A stretch of DNA of 64,000 nucleotides from CAMTVQ01 sp947085255 (GTDB lineage: Bacteria > Bacteroidota > Bacteroidia > Sphingobacteriales > Sphingobacteriaceae): contig CAMTVQ010000005.1 in NCBI GenBank assembly GCA_947085255.1, positions 62,001 to 126,000 of the forward strand. Reading direction: 5' to 3'. The translations under genes and the position numbers were made by a program. The notes beneath the pieces were generated by a model, which was not told the origin of the DNA, ran no database searches, and saw only the letters and a program-made list of their open reading frames with translations. Shown piece by piece: positions 51,935 to 60,149 of the stretch. How positions within the stretch are numbered: the first letter of the stretch is position 1; the number at the start of each line of letters is the position of its first letter.

Positions 51935-54292
51935 TTAGTCCAGCGTTTCCTCAAATAACTTCAAAATACGCTTGTATTCATCTGTCCAACTGCTGGGCTC
52001 TACAAAACCGTGGTCTTCCATAGGGTACAAAGCCATTTCCCAATTTTCTTTACCCAGTTCTATCAACCGTTGGTTTAGTCTTACCACATCCTGAAAATGT
52101 ACATTAATATCTACCATGCCGTGCAAAATCAGTAAATTATTTTTCAAACCTTCGGCAAAATAAATAGGTGAGCTACGGCGATAAGCCAAACTATCATTTA
52201 CGGGCTCATTTAAAATATTAGCCGTATAGCCTTGATTGTAATGCGCCCAATCGGTTACGCTGCGCAAGGCGGCACCTGCTTTAAATACATCAGGTTGGGT
52301 AAACAAGCCCATTAGCGTAATAAACCCGCCATACGAGCCACCATAAATACCCACTTTTTTTGAATCGATTCCGTGCTGTTTTACCAAATAATCTACTCCG
52401 TCTATTTGGTCGCTCAAATCTTTTCCACCCATGTGTCTGTAAATGCCTGTACGCCACGCTCCACCATAGCCCGAGCTGCCTCTGTAATCAATATCTAAAA
52501 CGGTATACCCTTTGTCGGCTAATAAATTATGGAACATATATTCGCGGAAATAACTGCTCCACCAGTAATGCGCGTTCTGTAAATAGCCTGCACCATGCAC
52601 AAAAATTACTGCTTTGCCTGTGGCGTTTTTTGGTTTATATAAACGTGCGTAAACGGTAGCCTCATCGCTGGCTTTAAAAGTAATTACTTCGGGTTCGCGC
52701 CAGTTGTAGGAGTTGAATTCGGTAGAAATAGATTGAGTAATTTGTTCGAGTTTGGCACCTACCTCGTTTTTCATTACATACAAGTCCCAAGGTTTGTTGC
52801 TATAAGAGTACCGAACGGCAATGTGTTTTTCGTCGGGTGATAGCGTGCATTCATGCGCACCTTTTAAAGTGGTTAGTTGAGTAGCTTTTCCTCCAGCAAC
52901 GGGTATTTTATATAGGTGCTGCTCGCCAGGGTGAACCTCGTTGCTGATAAAATAAAACGTTTTCTTGTCCTTAGAAACGGTTATTTCCTGCACCTCAAAA
53001 TTACCCGAAGTAACTTGTTTTTTGGCTCCATTTGCCACATTATAGGTGTAAATATGCGTATAGCCTGTAGCCTCACTAGCATACCAAATTGTTTTGTTAT
53101 CACCCAACCAACCTATGCTTCCAGCTTCTTCCCAGTAGTTCTCTACGCAGGGTCCGCCTACCCAAGCTTCGTTGCGCTGTCGGTCTATTAAGGTAAGTTT
53201 ACCCGATGCTGCTTCAAGATTTAGTGTCCACTTATCTTTATTGTCTAATGCACGTGCTATCACTACCGCATTTTTACCATCATTACTCCAAAATGGGCCA
53301 TGGAAAATTACCTCACGTGGTTGTTTTTTCCAGTTATTCCACTTAGCAGAATCGGCAGGGTAGTCTTTTGTATAGTCGGGTAAATCGTAAATGCCGGGTA
53401 ATTGTTTGGTATCCACCTGAATGGAAGTATCTTTTGCAATATGGTGTACCCAAAATGTGTAATGAGGCAAAGGAGTACCTACTTTGCTACGTGTAGCAAT
53501 GGTTTTTGTATACCCATCTTCGGTAACATAATTGGGAACCTGAGCTATTTTTTCACTGGGGGAAGTGGCTAAGCGGAAGGTGATAAATTGCTCATCAGGA
53601 CTGAGCTGTATGTTTTCTACATCACGACCGCTTAAATAAAAAGGTTTAGGGAAAGTGGGTTTATTTTGCTCGCGAGTGGTTTCGGTGGCTTTACGTTTTG
53701 CTGCACGCTGTTGCAAAATTAGAAAGTTAGCCAACTGGTCATTTTTTAACCATTGATCTTGTTCGGATATAAAATCAATTTCCTTTTTGTTGCCCGACCT
53801 AAACTGCGTAAGCTGACGTATTTCGCCGGAAGCAATGGTCCACGAAAAGAGGTTGTTCTGCTGGGTAAAAAGCACCTTCTTTTTGGTGAAATTAAGTATA
53901 GGGTTTGATTCTACTTCGGCAGTACGGGTAATTTGTATCAGTTTGCCGCTTGTTAGGTCACGGTAAAAAATGTCACCATTTTTTTCAAAGGTTTTGGCTG
54001 TTCTGTCTGGAGTATACGAAGCGGAAAAGGCATCCAACTTTCTGCGTATAGCAGTATTTACCTTTTGTGGTTGGCGGTTGGCAAGCGTAATGCTGTACAG
54101 AGAATCGGCAGCATTCTTTTCGGGGTTCCAGTTAAAATAAATGGTTTTGCTATCGTCGGCCCAGCGAATGGCAGTAGGTGAGGTGCCTATCCATTTTGGG
54201 TCACGCATAATTTTTTCTACAGTAAGTGGTGCTAATGATTGAGCAAAACTACAGATAGGCAATAAAGTAAGCAGTGAGCAAAAATATTTCAT
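51935..54292 (-). CDS. S9-family prolyl oligopeptidase / dipeptidyl peptidase IV-like
   Basis: 785-aa secreted serine peptidase. A signal peptide (FCSLLTLLPICSFAQ) is followed by a WD40-like beta-propeller with repeated HIAVRYS-type and SPDEK motifs, then an alpha/beta-hydrolase domain. The catalytic triad is Ser653 (GIYGGSYGGF), Asp728 (HGMVDINVH) and His761 (MEDHGF). It may cleave Xaa-Pro dipeptides or act more broadly. It is monocistronic. No T9SS tail, so probably periplasmic. Confidence 0.88.
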   Translation of the reverse strand: MKYFCSLLTLLPICSFAQSLAPLTVEKIMRDPKWIGTSPTAIRWADDSKTIYFNWNPEKNAADSLYSITLANRQPQKVNTAIRRKLDAFSASYTPDRTAKTFEKNGDIFYRDLTSGKLIQITRTAEVESNPILNFTKKKVLFTQQNNLFSWTIASGEIRQLTQFRSGNKKEIDFISEQDQWLKNDQLANFLILQQRAAKRKATETTREQNKPTFPKPFYLSGRDVENIQLSPDEQFITFRLATSPSEKIAQVPNYVTEDGYTKTIATRSKVGTPLPHYTFWVHHIAKDTSIQVDTKQLPGIYDLPDYTKDYPADSAKWNNWKKQPREVIFHGPFWSNDGKNAVVIARALDNKDKWTLNLEAASGKLTLIDRQRNEAWVGGPCVENYWEEAGSIGWLGDNKTIWYASEATGYTHIYTYNVANGAKKQVTSGNFEVQEITVSKDKKTFYFISNEVHPGEQHLYKIPVAGGKATQLTTLKGAHECTLSPDEKHIAVRYSYSNKPWDLYVMKNEVGAKLEQITQSISTEFNSYNWREPEVITFKASDEATVYARLYKPKNATGKAVIFVHGAGYLQNAHYWWSSYFREYMFHNLLADKGYTVLDIDYRGSSGYGGAWRTGIYRHMGGKDLSDQIDGVDYLVKQHGIDSKKVGIYGGSYGGFITLMGLFTQPDVFKAGAALRSVTDWAHYNQGYTANILNEPVNDSLAYRRSSPIYFAEGLKNNLLILHGMVDINVHFQDVVRLNQRLIELGKENWEMALYPMEDHGFVEPSSWTDEYKRILKLFEETLD

Positions 54293-54368
54293 CCCCGAAT
54301 ATAAGCGAGAACGTTACGTTTTTCAAACTTTATGCGTTACTAACAGGATTTTGACAATAGGGGGGGTA

Positions 54369-55598
54369 CTATATCACCGAATTATTTGGTCGGGCATATA
54401 CCATTTGCACCACATTGATATTGCGCATGGCAAAAGCGGCTTCGCAATAACTGAGGTAGTAATTCCATTTACGGATAAACTGATCCGAAAATCCTTGTGC
54501 TTTTACTTCTACCAGTTTTTCATTAAAATTATCGCGCCAATGTGCCAGTGTATGGGCATAATTTTGTCCCATTTCTTTCAAATCATACAGGGTCATATCG
54601 CCTGTAGTATTTATAGCAGTATTTATAGCCGATACTGATGGTAACAATGAGCCAGGAAAAATATGTTTCTGAATCCAATCTACCCCTTTGCGCAATTGCT
54701 TGTAGCGCGAATCTGGACTAATGATTACCTGTAACGCCAGCATGCCATCTTTGGTAAGCAGTTCTTGGCATTTTTTGAAGTAGATGGGTAGGTATTTATG
54801 TCCTACAGCTTCCAGCATCTCTATGCTTACAATTTTATCGAATTTACCCGTTATTTTGCGGTAATCTTCTAAAAGTATATCTATTTTATGAGATAGGTTT
54901 TCTCGTTCAAAGCGTTCGCGTGCGTATTTAAATTGCTCTTGCGAAATAGTGATAGTGGTTATTTTGCAACCGTAATTTTTTGCCGCAAATACCGAAAACC
55001 CACCCCAGCCGCTGCCTATTTCTAATAGGTGATCGCTAGGTTTTAGTTTTAGTTGCTGGCACAAACGGTCGTATTTTTGATACTGTGCTTGCTCTAAGGT
55101 AAGGTTCGGTTCATTAAACAGGGCAGACGAATAGGTAAGCGAAGGGTCTAGCCACAGTTTATAAAAATCATTACCCAAATCATAATGTTCTCCAATATTT
55201 TTTCTAGAGCCCGAAACTGTATTTGGACGTGCCGTGTGATACCATTTATTGAATATGTTTAGCACATTGAACAGTACTTTTTTTGCGCTATTTCCGCCCG
55301 ACATGGCTGGAGAATTTTCTACATTCAAAATCATCCACTTTATAACATCGGTGATGTTATCAGTCGTCCAGTCGCCAGTCATATAAGCCTCTCCAAAACC
55401 TATATCGCCATAAAGTACACAATGTTTAAAAAAAGTATCGTTTGTGATTTGTATTGTGGCTCGTTGAGGGTGTACGCCATCACCAAACGTATGTATTTTG
55501 CCATCAGGCAAGGTAAGGGTAAGCCTACCTTCGGTGAATTGATTGAGTAACGAAAATATAATTTTACGGTAGAGGGTACTAAATACTGTTGGTTTCAC
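54369..55598 (-). CDS. cfa: Cyclopropane-fatty-acid-phospholipid synthase (internal GTG start)
   Basis: Nested alternative to the fused frame: GTG at 55598-55596 gives 409 aa, the usual length for this family (MKPTVFSTLYRKIIFSLLN). The SAM-binding motif is LEIGSGWGGFSVF; other family features are HYDLGNDFYKLWLDPSLTYS and SIEMLEAVGHKY. The enzyme methylates or cyclopropanates an unsaturated acyl chain in membrane phospholipid. A TATTTTCG box 31 nt upstream of the GTG may be its original promoter. It is the distal gene of the lipid operon. Confidence 0.75.
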   Translation of the reverse strand: MKPTVFSTLYRKIIFSLLNQFTEGRLTLTLPDGKIHTFGDGVHPQRATIQITNDTFFKHCVLYGDIGFGEAYMTGDWTTDNITDVIKWMILNVENSPAMSGGNSAKKVLFNVLNIFNKWYHTARPNTVSGSRKNIGEHYDLGNDFYKLWLDPSLTYSSALFNEPNLTLEQAQYQKYDRLCQQLKLKPSDHLLEIGSGWGGFSVFAAKNYGCKITTITISQEQFKYARERFERENLSHKIDILLEDYRKITGKFDKIVSIEMLEAVGHKYLPIYFKKCQELLTKDGMLALQVIISPDSRYKQLRKGVDWIQKHIFPGSLLPSVSAINTAINTTGDMTLYDLKEMGQNYAHTLAHWRDNFNEKLVEVKAQGFSDQFIRKWNYYLSYCEAAFAMRNINVVQMVYARPNNSVI

Positions 55599-55919
55599 AA
55601 TTAATGGGTAATTTATTTGTAGGGAGGTACGAAAATACAATTTATGTGGATTATGGAAAATAACGATAAATTTCTCGCGATGCAAAACTCTTAGAAAATG
55701 TAATTCTTTGTCTTTTAGTTCAACGCCAACCCTATAATCACCAAATCGAATTTTATAATAAGTGGTATATCCTTTTAGTTTCTCTAGATGCAGTATTTCA
55801 GTACTGGATTTCCAATGGATTGATTCCTCAAAAACAAATTTTTCTATATGCTTTCGCTGCTTACTAGGAATTTCAGCTAAATCTTTCAAAAACCTTTTAG
55901 AATAGCGAATGACAAGCAT
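54369..55919 (-). CDS. RelE-type toxin reading in frame into a cyclopropane-fatty-acid synthase
   Basis: One open frame of 516 codons. Residues 1 to about 90 are a complete RelE/ParE-type toxin: KRFLKDLAEIPSKQRKHIE, YYKIRFGDYRVGVEL (55-69) and RVLHREKF (77-84), the family's ending. A stop would be expected soon after, but the frame continues through a short non-domain stretch (about 89-107) into a full cyclopropane synthase. The product is either a toxin-methyltransferase fusion or, if ribosomes start at the internal GTG (55598), two overlapping proteins. Its start overlaps the antitoxin stop as TAATG. No frameshift is visible. A sequencing error at the junction cannot be excluded. Confidence 0.8.
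   Translation of the reverse strand: MLVIRYSKRFLKDLAEIPSKQRKHIEKFVFEESIHWKSSTEILHLEKLKGYTTYYKIRFGDYRVGVELKDKELHFLRVLHREKFIVIFHNPHKLYFRTSLQINYPLIVKPTVFSTLYRKIIFSLLNQFTEGRLTLTLPDGKIHTFGDGVHPQRATIQITNDTFFKHCVLYGDIGFGEAYMTGDWTTDNITDVIKWMILNVENSPAMSGGNSAKKVLFNVLNIFNKWYHTARPNTVSGSRKNIGEHYDLGNDFYKLWLDPSLTYSSALFNEPNLTLEQAQYQKYDRLCQQLKLKPSDHLLEIGSGWGGFSVFAAKNYGCKITTITISQEQFKYARERFERENLSHKIDILLEDYRKITGKFDKIVSIEMLEAVGHKYLPIYFKKCQELLTKDGMLALQVIISPDSRYKQLRKGVDWIQKHIFPGSLLPSVSAINTAINTTGDMTLYDLKEMGQNYAHTLAHWRDNFNEKLVEVKAQGFSDQFIRKWNYYLSYCEAAFAMRNINVVQMVYARPNNSVI
55630..55637 (-). promoter_or_regulatory. Possible promoter of the cyclopropane synthase inside the toxin frame
   Basis: On the minus strand TATTTTCG, one mismatch to TANNTTTG and the same as the box before rmlA, lies 31 nt before the GTG at 55598. 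A leader of similar length occurs before other genes here (29-31 nt). This suggests that the stretch read as residues 89-107 of the fusion was once an untranslated leader. Confidence 0.35.
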
Positions 55920-56119
55920 TACTTTGCTTTTTGGAGCGAGCTATAATAGTGTCTGGCTTCTTCTATGGTAAGTGCTTCTGAAGAGTGTTCTGCCATATAT
56001 TTACCTAAGGCATAATCTTCTAGGAGTTGCTCCATTTTCTCGAACGTTGCAATATCAACCATTACGCTTACTCTATTATTATTTTCGTCTGTCAGGTATT
56101 TTTTATTTACTGCAAGCAT
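55919..56119 (-). CDS. Type II antitoxin of the RelE pair
   Basis: 66-aa antitoxin. The start is ATG 56119 (MLAVNKKYLTDENNN); a TTG two codons earlier is not needed. NRVSVMVDIATFEKMEQLLEDYALG resembles Phd/YefM-RelB antitoxins, and the C-terminal LTIEEARHYYSSLQ is typical of the toxin-binding tail of these families. The stop overlaps the toxin start. It begins 15 nt after the DUF1365 stop, in the same direction, and has its own -7 box. Confidence 0.8.
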   Translation of the reverse strand: MLAVNKKYLTDENNNRVSVMVDIATFEKMEQLLEDYALGKYMAEHSSEALTIEEARHYYSSLQKAK

Positions 56120-56122
56120 ATA

Positions 56123-56130
56123 CAAATGTA
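56123..56130 (-). promoter_or_regulatory. Antitoxin -7 box, possibly leaderless
   Basis: On the minus strand TACATTTG matches TANNTTTG exactly and ends 3 nt before the antitoxin ATG, so the mRNA would begin at or beside the start codon. It gives the toxin-antitoxin pair, and the synthase behind it, a promoter independent of the lipid operon. Confidence 0.5.
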
Positions 56131-56134
56131 CTAA

Positions 56135-56938
56135 TTATTGTTTGTAAGGTTTATATACCTCTTGTTGCAATTCAGGAAACTCATCCTTTTTAAAATACCT
56201 AAATCCCCGTAGCCATAGTTTTGCCGCTTGCCAATGAATAAGCGTAATTATCTTAAGGGTAATAAATGGGAAACGAATAGCATATTTTATTAAATTCCAG
56301 TTGGTTAATGCTACTTTTTTGCCCATTAAAGTGGTAATAAAAAAGCGAGTGCCGTCTTTCTTTTGATCATCAATTTTAATGTTCAATTTTTCGGCGGGTA
56401 TGCCTAATCGAAAATCGAATACCGTATCATGCTCTATAAAAGGAGATACATAGAAGTGTTTACTTGTTGTAAGATTAAATGTTGAATCGTTTAAAGTCTT
56501 TGGTCCTAAAAAGAAGGGTTTTTGCTCCAAAAAAGTATTGCCAATTTCTACCACGGCATTTTCGGGCTGTCCATTTTTGTCAAACACGTAATAAAAGGAA
56601 ACGGGATTAAATTGATAGCCCCAAGTGCAAAGATTGGTAAGAAGCATAATGCGGCCTCCTTCTAAATCTGTAAGAGCACGCTGTTCATTTAAGTAGGTAG
56701 TAATATTTTGTTTTACTGTTTTGCCTTTTACCGGATTTTCTCGTGGAAATTCTAAATGGTCGCTATCCCTAAAGTTGAATACATTAAATCGGTTACGACT
56801 AATTAGCCATATTTTTTTGCTTACCTCATCTATCTCATCCAAGTCGAGATAAAAGAAGAAAATACGGTACTGAAACCAATTTTTTTTTGGTTCCAAGCGA
56901 TTATGCATCACCGTACATTCATATAAGCAACTTTTCAT
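56135..56938 (-). CDS. DUF1365 family protein
   Basis: 267-aa protein of the family often found with flavin oxidoreductase and cyclopropane synthase genes. The opening SCLYECTVMHNRLEPKKNWF and central YQFNPVSFYYVFD are typical. No enzymatic activity is established for the family. It lies 3 nt after the oxidoreductase gene. The toxin-antitoxin pair separates it from the synthase it usually adjoins. Confidence 0.83.
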   Translation of the reverse strand: MKSCLYECTVMHNRLEPKKNWFQYRIFFFYLDLDEIDEVSKKIWLISRNRFNVFNFRDSDHLEFPRENPVKGKTVKQNITTYLNEQRALTDLEGGRIMLLTNLCTWGYQFNPVSFYYVFDKNGQPENAVVEIGNTFLEQKPFFLGPKTLNDSTFNLTTSKHFYVSPFIEHDTVFDFRLGIPAEKLNIKIDDQKKDGTRFFITTLMGKKVALTNWNLIKYAIRFPFITLKIITLIHWQAAKLWLRGFRYFKKDEFPELQQEVYKPYKQ

Positions 56939-56941
56939 AAT

Positions 56942-58213
56942 TTATACTTTTTTCCAAGGGTCTCTGCCCAAAACGGCTTGACTACACGCCACAGCCGAGG
57001 CAAAGGCATCTTCATGGAATCCAAATGTAAAATAGCTTCCGCAAAAGTAGCTTTGTTCTCCTTTGTTCAATTCCTGTAAACGTTTTTGCGCATTTATTGC
57101 AGGTAAATCAAATAACGGATGCTCGTAATCAATTACCTGAATAATTTTTTCAGGATCAACTATGCCTGGATCATTAATAGATACAAAGTAATTCTCCTTA
57201 TCAGATACCTGTTGCAAGCGGTTCATCCAATAAATAGTGGAAGTTCTTCCTGCTTGTTTTTCCATGCGGTAATTCCAGCTCGACCAAGTAGCTTTTGTTT
57301 TTGGCATCACAGCTGCATCGGTATGCAAGGTAGCTACGTTTTTTTGGTACTTAAAATGTTGTAATAGTTCTTTTTCCAGCGGCGTGGCATCGTTACCCAA
57401 AATCTGTAAAGTTTGATCTCCGTGTGCGGCAAATATCACCTTGTCGAAATCAAACGAACGTTCATCTTGTAAAGTAACGACTACTTTTTCTACATCCCGT
57501 TTTACAGCAACTACTTTAGCATCTACTAAAATTTTATCTCTAAATGGCTTAATTAAGAGTTTGCGGTAACTCTGACTACCGTTTACGGGTGTGTACCACT
57601 GATGCTGTGTATTTAAGCCTAAAAAACCATGATTATAGAAAAAACGAATAAGTGCTTTTGCCGGAAATTCGGTCATTAAATCCACGGGGGTACTCCATAC
57701 TGCCGAACTCATAGGTATGAGATAGCGGTTGAGCATATCTTGCCCGAAGCCTTTTTCTTCAATATACTCGCCTAAACTATGGGCATCGTATTTCGGGTTC
57801 TGTAAATCCTCTACACTTTCTTTGTTGAACCGCCCAATTTGCAGCAACATTTTAATATATGGGATATTGAAAATATTTTTCCGTTGTGCAAATAAGCCAC
57901 TAATGCCCGAACCACAGTATTCTAAACCTGTAGGTAGATGGCTCACCGAAAAAGACATATCTGTTTTTTTAGTAGGAGCTCCTATTTCGTCGAATAAGCG
58001 GCACAAGTTTGGGTACGTTACCTGATTAAATACCATAAATCCGGTATCAATGTATACGGGTTTGCCATTTTCATTTACGGTAACGGTGTTGGTGTGTCCA
58101 CCAATGTAGTCGTTTTGTTCAAATAGAGTAATATCGAATTCGTGCTGCAAAAAATGAGCGCAGCCCATACCAGCTATGCCGGTGCCTATTATGGCCAGTT
58201 TTTGTTTTTCCAT
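56942..58213 (-). CDS. FAD-dependent oxidoreductase (amine-oxidase-like)
   Basis: 423-aa flavoprotein. The N-terminal dinucleotide motif is AIIGTGIAGMGCAHFL (8-23) followed by FEQNDYIGGHTNTV, as in flavin amine-oxidase-like proteins linked to cyclopropane-synthase operons. Homologues in Rhodobacter are implicated in converting methylated unsaturated acyl chains to furan fatty acids; that role here is inferred. The start overlaps the preceding synthase stop as TAATG. Confidence 0.83.
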   Translation of the reverse strand: MEKQKLAIIGTGIAGMGCAHFLQHEFDITLFEQNDYIGGHTNTVTVNENGKPVYIDTGFMVFNQVTYPNLCRLFDEIGAPTKKTDMSFSVSHLPTGLEYCGSGISGLFAQRKNIFNIPYIKMLLQIGRFNKESVEDLQNPKYDAHSLGEYIEEKGFGQDMLNRYLIPMSSAVWSTPVDLMTEFPAKALIRFFYNHGFLGLNTQHQWYTPVNGSQSYRKLLIKPFRDKILVDAKVVAVKRDVEKVVVTLQDERSFDFDKVIFAAHGDQTLQILGNDATPLEKELLQHFKYQKNVATLHTDAAVMPKTKATWSSWNYRMEKQAGRTSTIYWMNRLQQVSDKENYFVSINDPGIVDPEKIIQVIDYEHPLFDLPAINAQKRLQELNKGEQSYFCGSYFTFGFHEDAFASAVACSQAVLGRDPWKKV

Positions 58214-59238
58214 TATCTCTTTTCAAATAAATAATGACTTACAAACCATTCCTCGCCATTTTTATATCCCCACAATTCGGCACAGGCCATGTAAAATACG
58301 CGCCAGTAGCTCCACCATTTTGTAGTGTTTTCTTTGCCATAGGTTTGTGCAAATAGTGGTAAAATTTCTGCTTTGTTGGCGTCCATATTGGCCAACCACG
58401 CATTAGATGTTTTCTCGTAATGCGTACCGCTTACACGCCAATGTTGTTGAATCTTAAAATGATCCTGAAAGTAGAGCAACAAATGGTCGCTTGGCATAAT
58501 GCCTCCTGTAAAAAAGTACTTACTCATCCAATCACTATCGTCTTTTACATCAAAATAATAGGCGTAATATTTATGGGTAAATATGTGGATGAAAATTTTA
58601 CCTTTTTCATTTACAAATGCAGCTAGTTTGCCTAGCAACTGTTGGTAGTTGCGCATGTGTTCAAACATTTCTACCGATACAATACGGTCAAATTTTTGAT
58701 CAATCGTAAAGGTGTTCATATCGGCAGTAATTACCGTAAGATTGGTTAACCCACGTTGTTTTGCTTGCTCGTCGATATGCATTTTTTGAGTGCGTGAGTT
58801 AGATACCACCGTAATTTTAGCATTCGGGTATTTAGCTGCCATAAATAAGGATAAAGAGCCCCATCCACAGCCCAACTCTAAAATATGTTGTCCGTCTTGC
58901 AGTTCGGCACGTTGGCAGGTAAGTTCCAACATATCCGCTTCACTTTGGTCAATATGTGTTACACCCGGATTCCAATATCCCGAACTGTATTTTAAATGTT
59001 TACCCAAACACAACTGATAAAAGCGGGTTGGTACTTCGTAGTGTTGTTCGTTGGCTTCGCCGGTATTAATAGCAATAGGCGAATTTTTCAATTCCTCTAC
59101 CAGTTTCAAGAAATGAACATGGTCTTGTTCCAAGCCACCTCTGTTTTCTTCTAGTAGGCGTTGTTTCAGTAATCTACGGATACCGTAACGGATTAAAAAG
59201 TCGGGGAGAATATTCTTTTCGAGTAAATTATCAATCAT
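58213..59238 (-). CDS. Second cyclopropane-synthase-like methyltransferase
   Basis: 341 aa from the ATG at 59238 (MIDNLLEKNILPDFLIR). The longer frame reaching 59424 is rejected because its first 62 codons run through an intergenic repeat. SAM motif LELGCGWGSLSLF, and QHYEVPTRFYQLCLGKHLKY in place of HYDLGNDFY, mark it as a divergent paralogue, closer to the methylating members of the family. It may add a methyl group rather than a cyclopropane ring. Confidence 0.8.
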   Translation of the reverse strand: MIDNLLEKNILPDFLIRYGIRRLLKQRLLEENRGGLEQDHVHFLKLVEELKNSPIAINTGEANEQHYEVPTRFYQLCLGKHLKYSSGYWNPGVTHIDQSEADMLELTCQRAELQDGQHILELGCGWGSLSLFMAAKYPNAKITVVSNSRTQKMHIDEQAKQRGLTNLTVITADMNTFTIDQKFDRIVSVEMFEHMRNYQQLLGKLAAFVNEKGKIFIHIFTHKYYAYYFDVKDDSDWMSKYFFTGGIMPSDHLLLYFQDHFKIQQHWRVSGTHYEKTSNAWLANMDANKAEILPLFAQTYGKENTTKWWSYWRVFYMACAELWGYKNGEEWFVSHYLFEKR

Positions 59239-59286
59239 ATTTGTGTTTAAAGGGCTATTCAATAGTGAGGGGATAATTGTGCTTTT

Positions 59287-59357
59287 AGATGCTTCGCTTT
59301 GCTCAGCATGACAAAAGCTTGGCTTCGTAATGTCATTCTGAGCGTAGCGAAGAATCT
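59287..59357. repeat. REP-like inverted repeat
   Basis: Two 27-nt arms (59287-59313 and 59331-59357) are imperfect inverted repeats matching at 23 of 27 positions, with core CTTCGCT and GCTCAG. This is the common Bacteroidota dispersed intergenic element; it fills most of the 133-nt gap between two lipid genes and could form a large hairpin in the transcript. Confidence 0.8.
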
Positions 59358-59371
59358 CTGGATTATTTCTG

Positions 59372-60145
59372 TTACTTTTTTTTAGGCATTGGTATAAACG
59401 CACTTGTTGTTCGCTGATACTCAATATAAAGGTTGCCTTTGCTTTTTACAGCTAGCTCTTCGGTCATAGGTATACCAGTCATTTTAAGCAATGTCCATAA
59501 TATTAAGGCAGGAGAAATGATGGCGATAAATCCATAGTCGGCGGGTAATGCCATTAGACAAAAACCAACCCAAACCAACCATTCGAAAAAATAGTTTGGG
59601 TGACGGCTATAATACCATAAACCACTTTCGCACACTTTTCCTTTATTGGCTGGATTAGCTTTAAATTGTTTTAGTTGCCAATCGGCAAGTGCTTCACCAA
59701 TTACTGATACTGCAACAATTAATGCCCCGATATACTCCACGACATGCAGTTGGGTGTCTTTGTTGAAACAAATAAGTGCAAAGGGAACGATGAGGATAAG
59801 ATTAAATACTCCTTGAAAATAAAAGAAGAAAAGCATTCTAAGCTGTGCCAGGCTGCCCCAATCTTGTTTTAGTTTAGCATAGCGTACATCCTCGGGTTTT
59901 CCTACATTACGGTTGTACAAATACAGCCCTAAGCGTATCGACCAAATTAAGGCTAATGATGTAAGCAAGACTTTACGATCGTATAGACCATCACCAAAGA
60001 CAAAAACCAAGTAAGCTAATAACGAAAAATTGAAGGTCCAAGTAACATCTACGATTCCAGCATTTTGGGTGCGCAATTGAATGAGCCAAGTAATAGTCAT
60101 GCTAAGCAATACAGCTATAGCAGCGGCAATGAAAAATGTTGTCAT
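59372..60145 (-). CDS. DUF1295 membrane protein (steroid 5-alpha-reductase-like)
   Basis: 257-aa multi-span membrane protein. The C-terminal segment SGLWYYSRHPNYFFEWLVW is the hallmark of the steroid-reductase/isoprenylcysteine-methyltransferase-like superfamily that includes DUF1295. The family is often encoded with cyclopropane-synthase operons. It may reduce or modify unsaturated acyl chains, but no direct evidence exists here. It lies 4 nt downstream of the desaturase stop. Confidence 0.85.
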   Translation of the reverse strand: MTTFFIAAAIAVLLSMTITWLIQLRTQNAGIVDVTWTFNFSLLAYLVFVFGDGLYDRKVLLTSLALIWSIRLGLYLYNRNVGKPEDVRYAKLKQDWGSLAQLRMLFFFYFQGVFNLILIVPFALICFNKDTQLHVVEYIGALIVAVSVIGEALADWQLKQFKANPANKGKVCESGLWYYSRHPNYFFEWLVWVGFCLMALPADYGFIAIISPALILWTLLKMTGIPMTEELAVKSKGNLYIEYQRTTSAFIPMPKKK

Positions 60146-60149
60146 GATA

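Noticed and set aside
59239..59424. N-terminal extension of the second methyltransferase
   Set aside because: The 62 extra codons are encoded by the REP-like repeat and the DUF1295 3' end; the ATG at 59238 gives a normal start.
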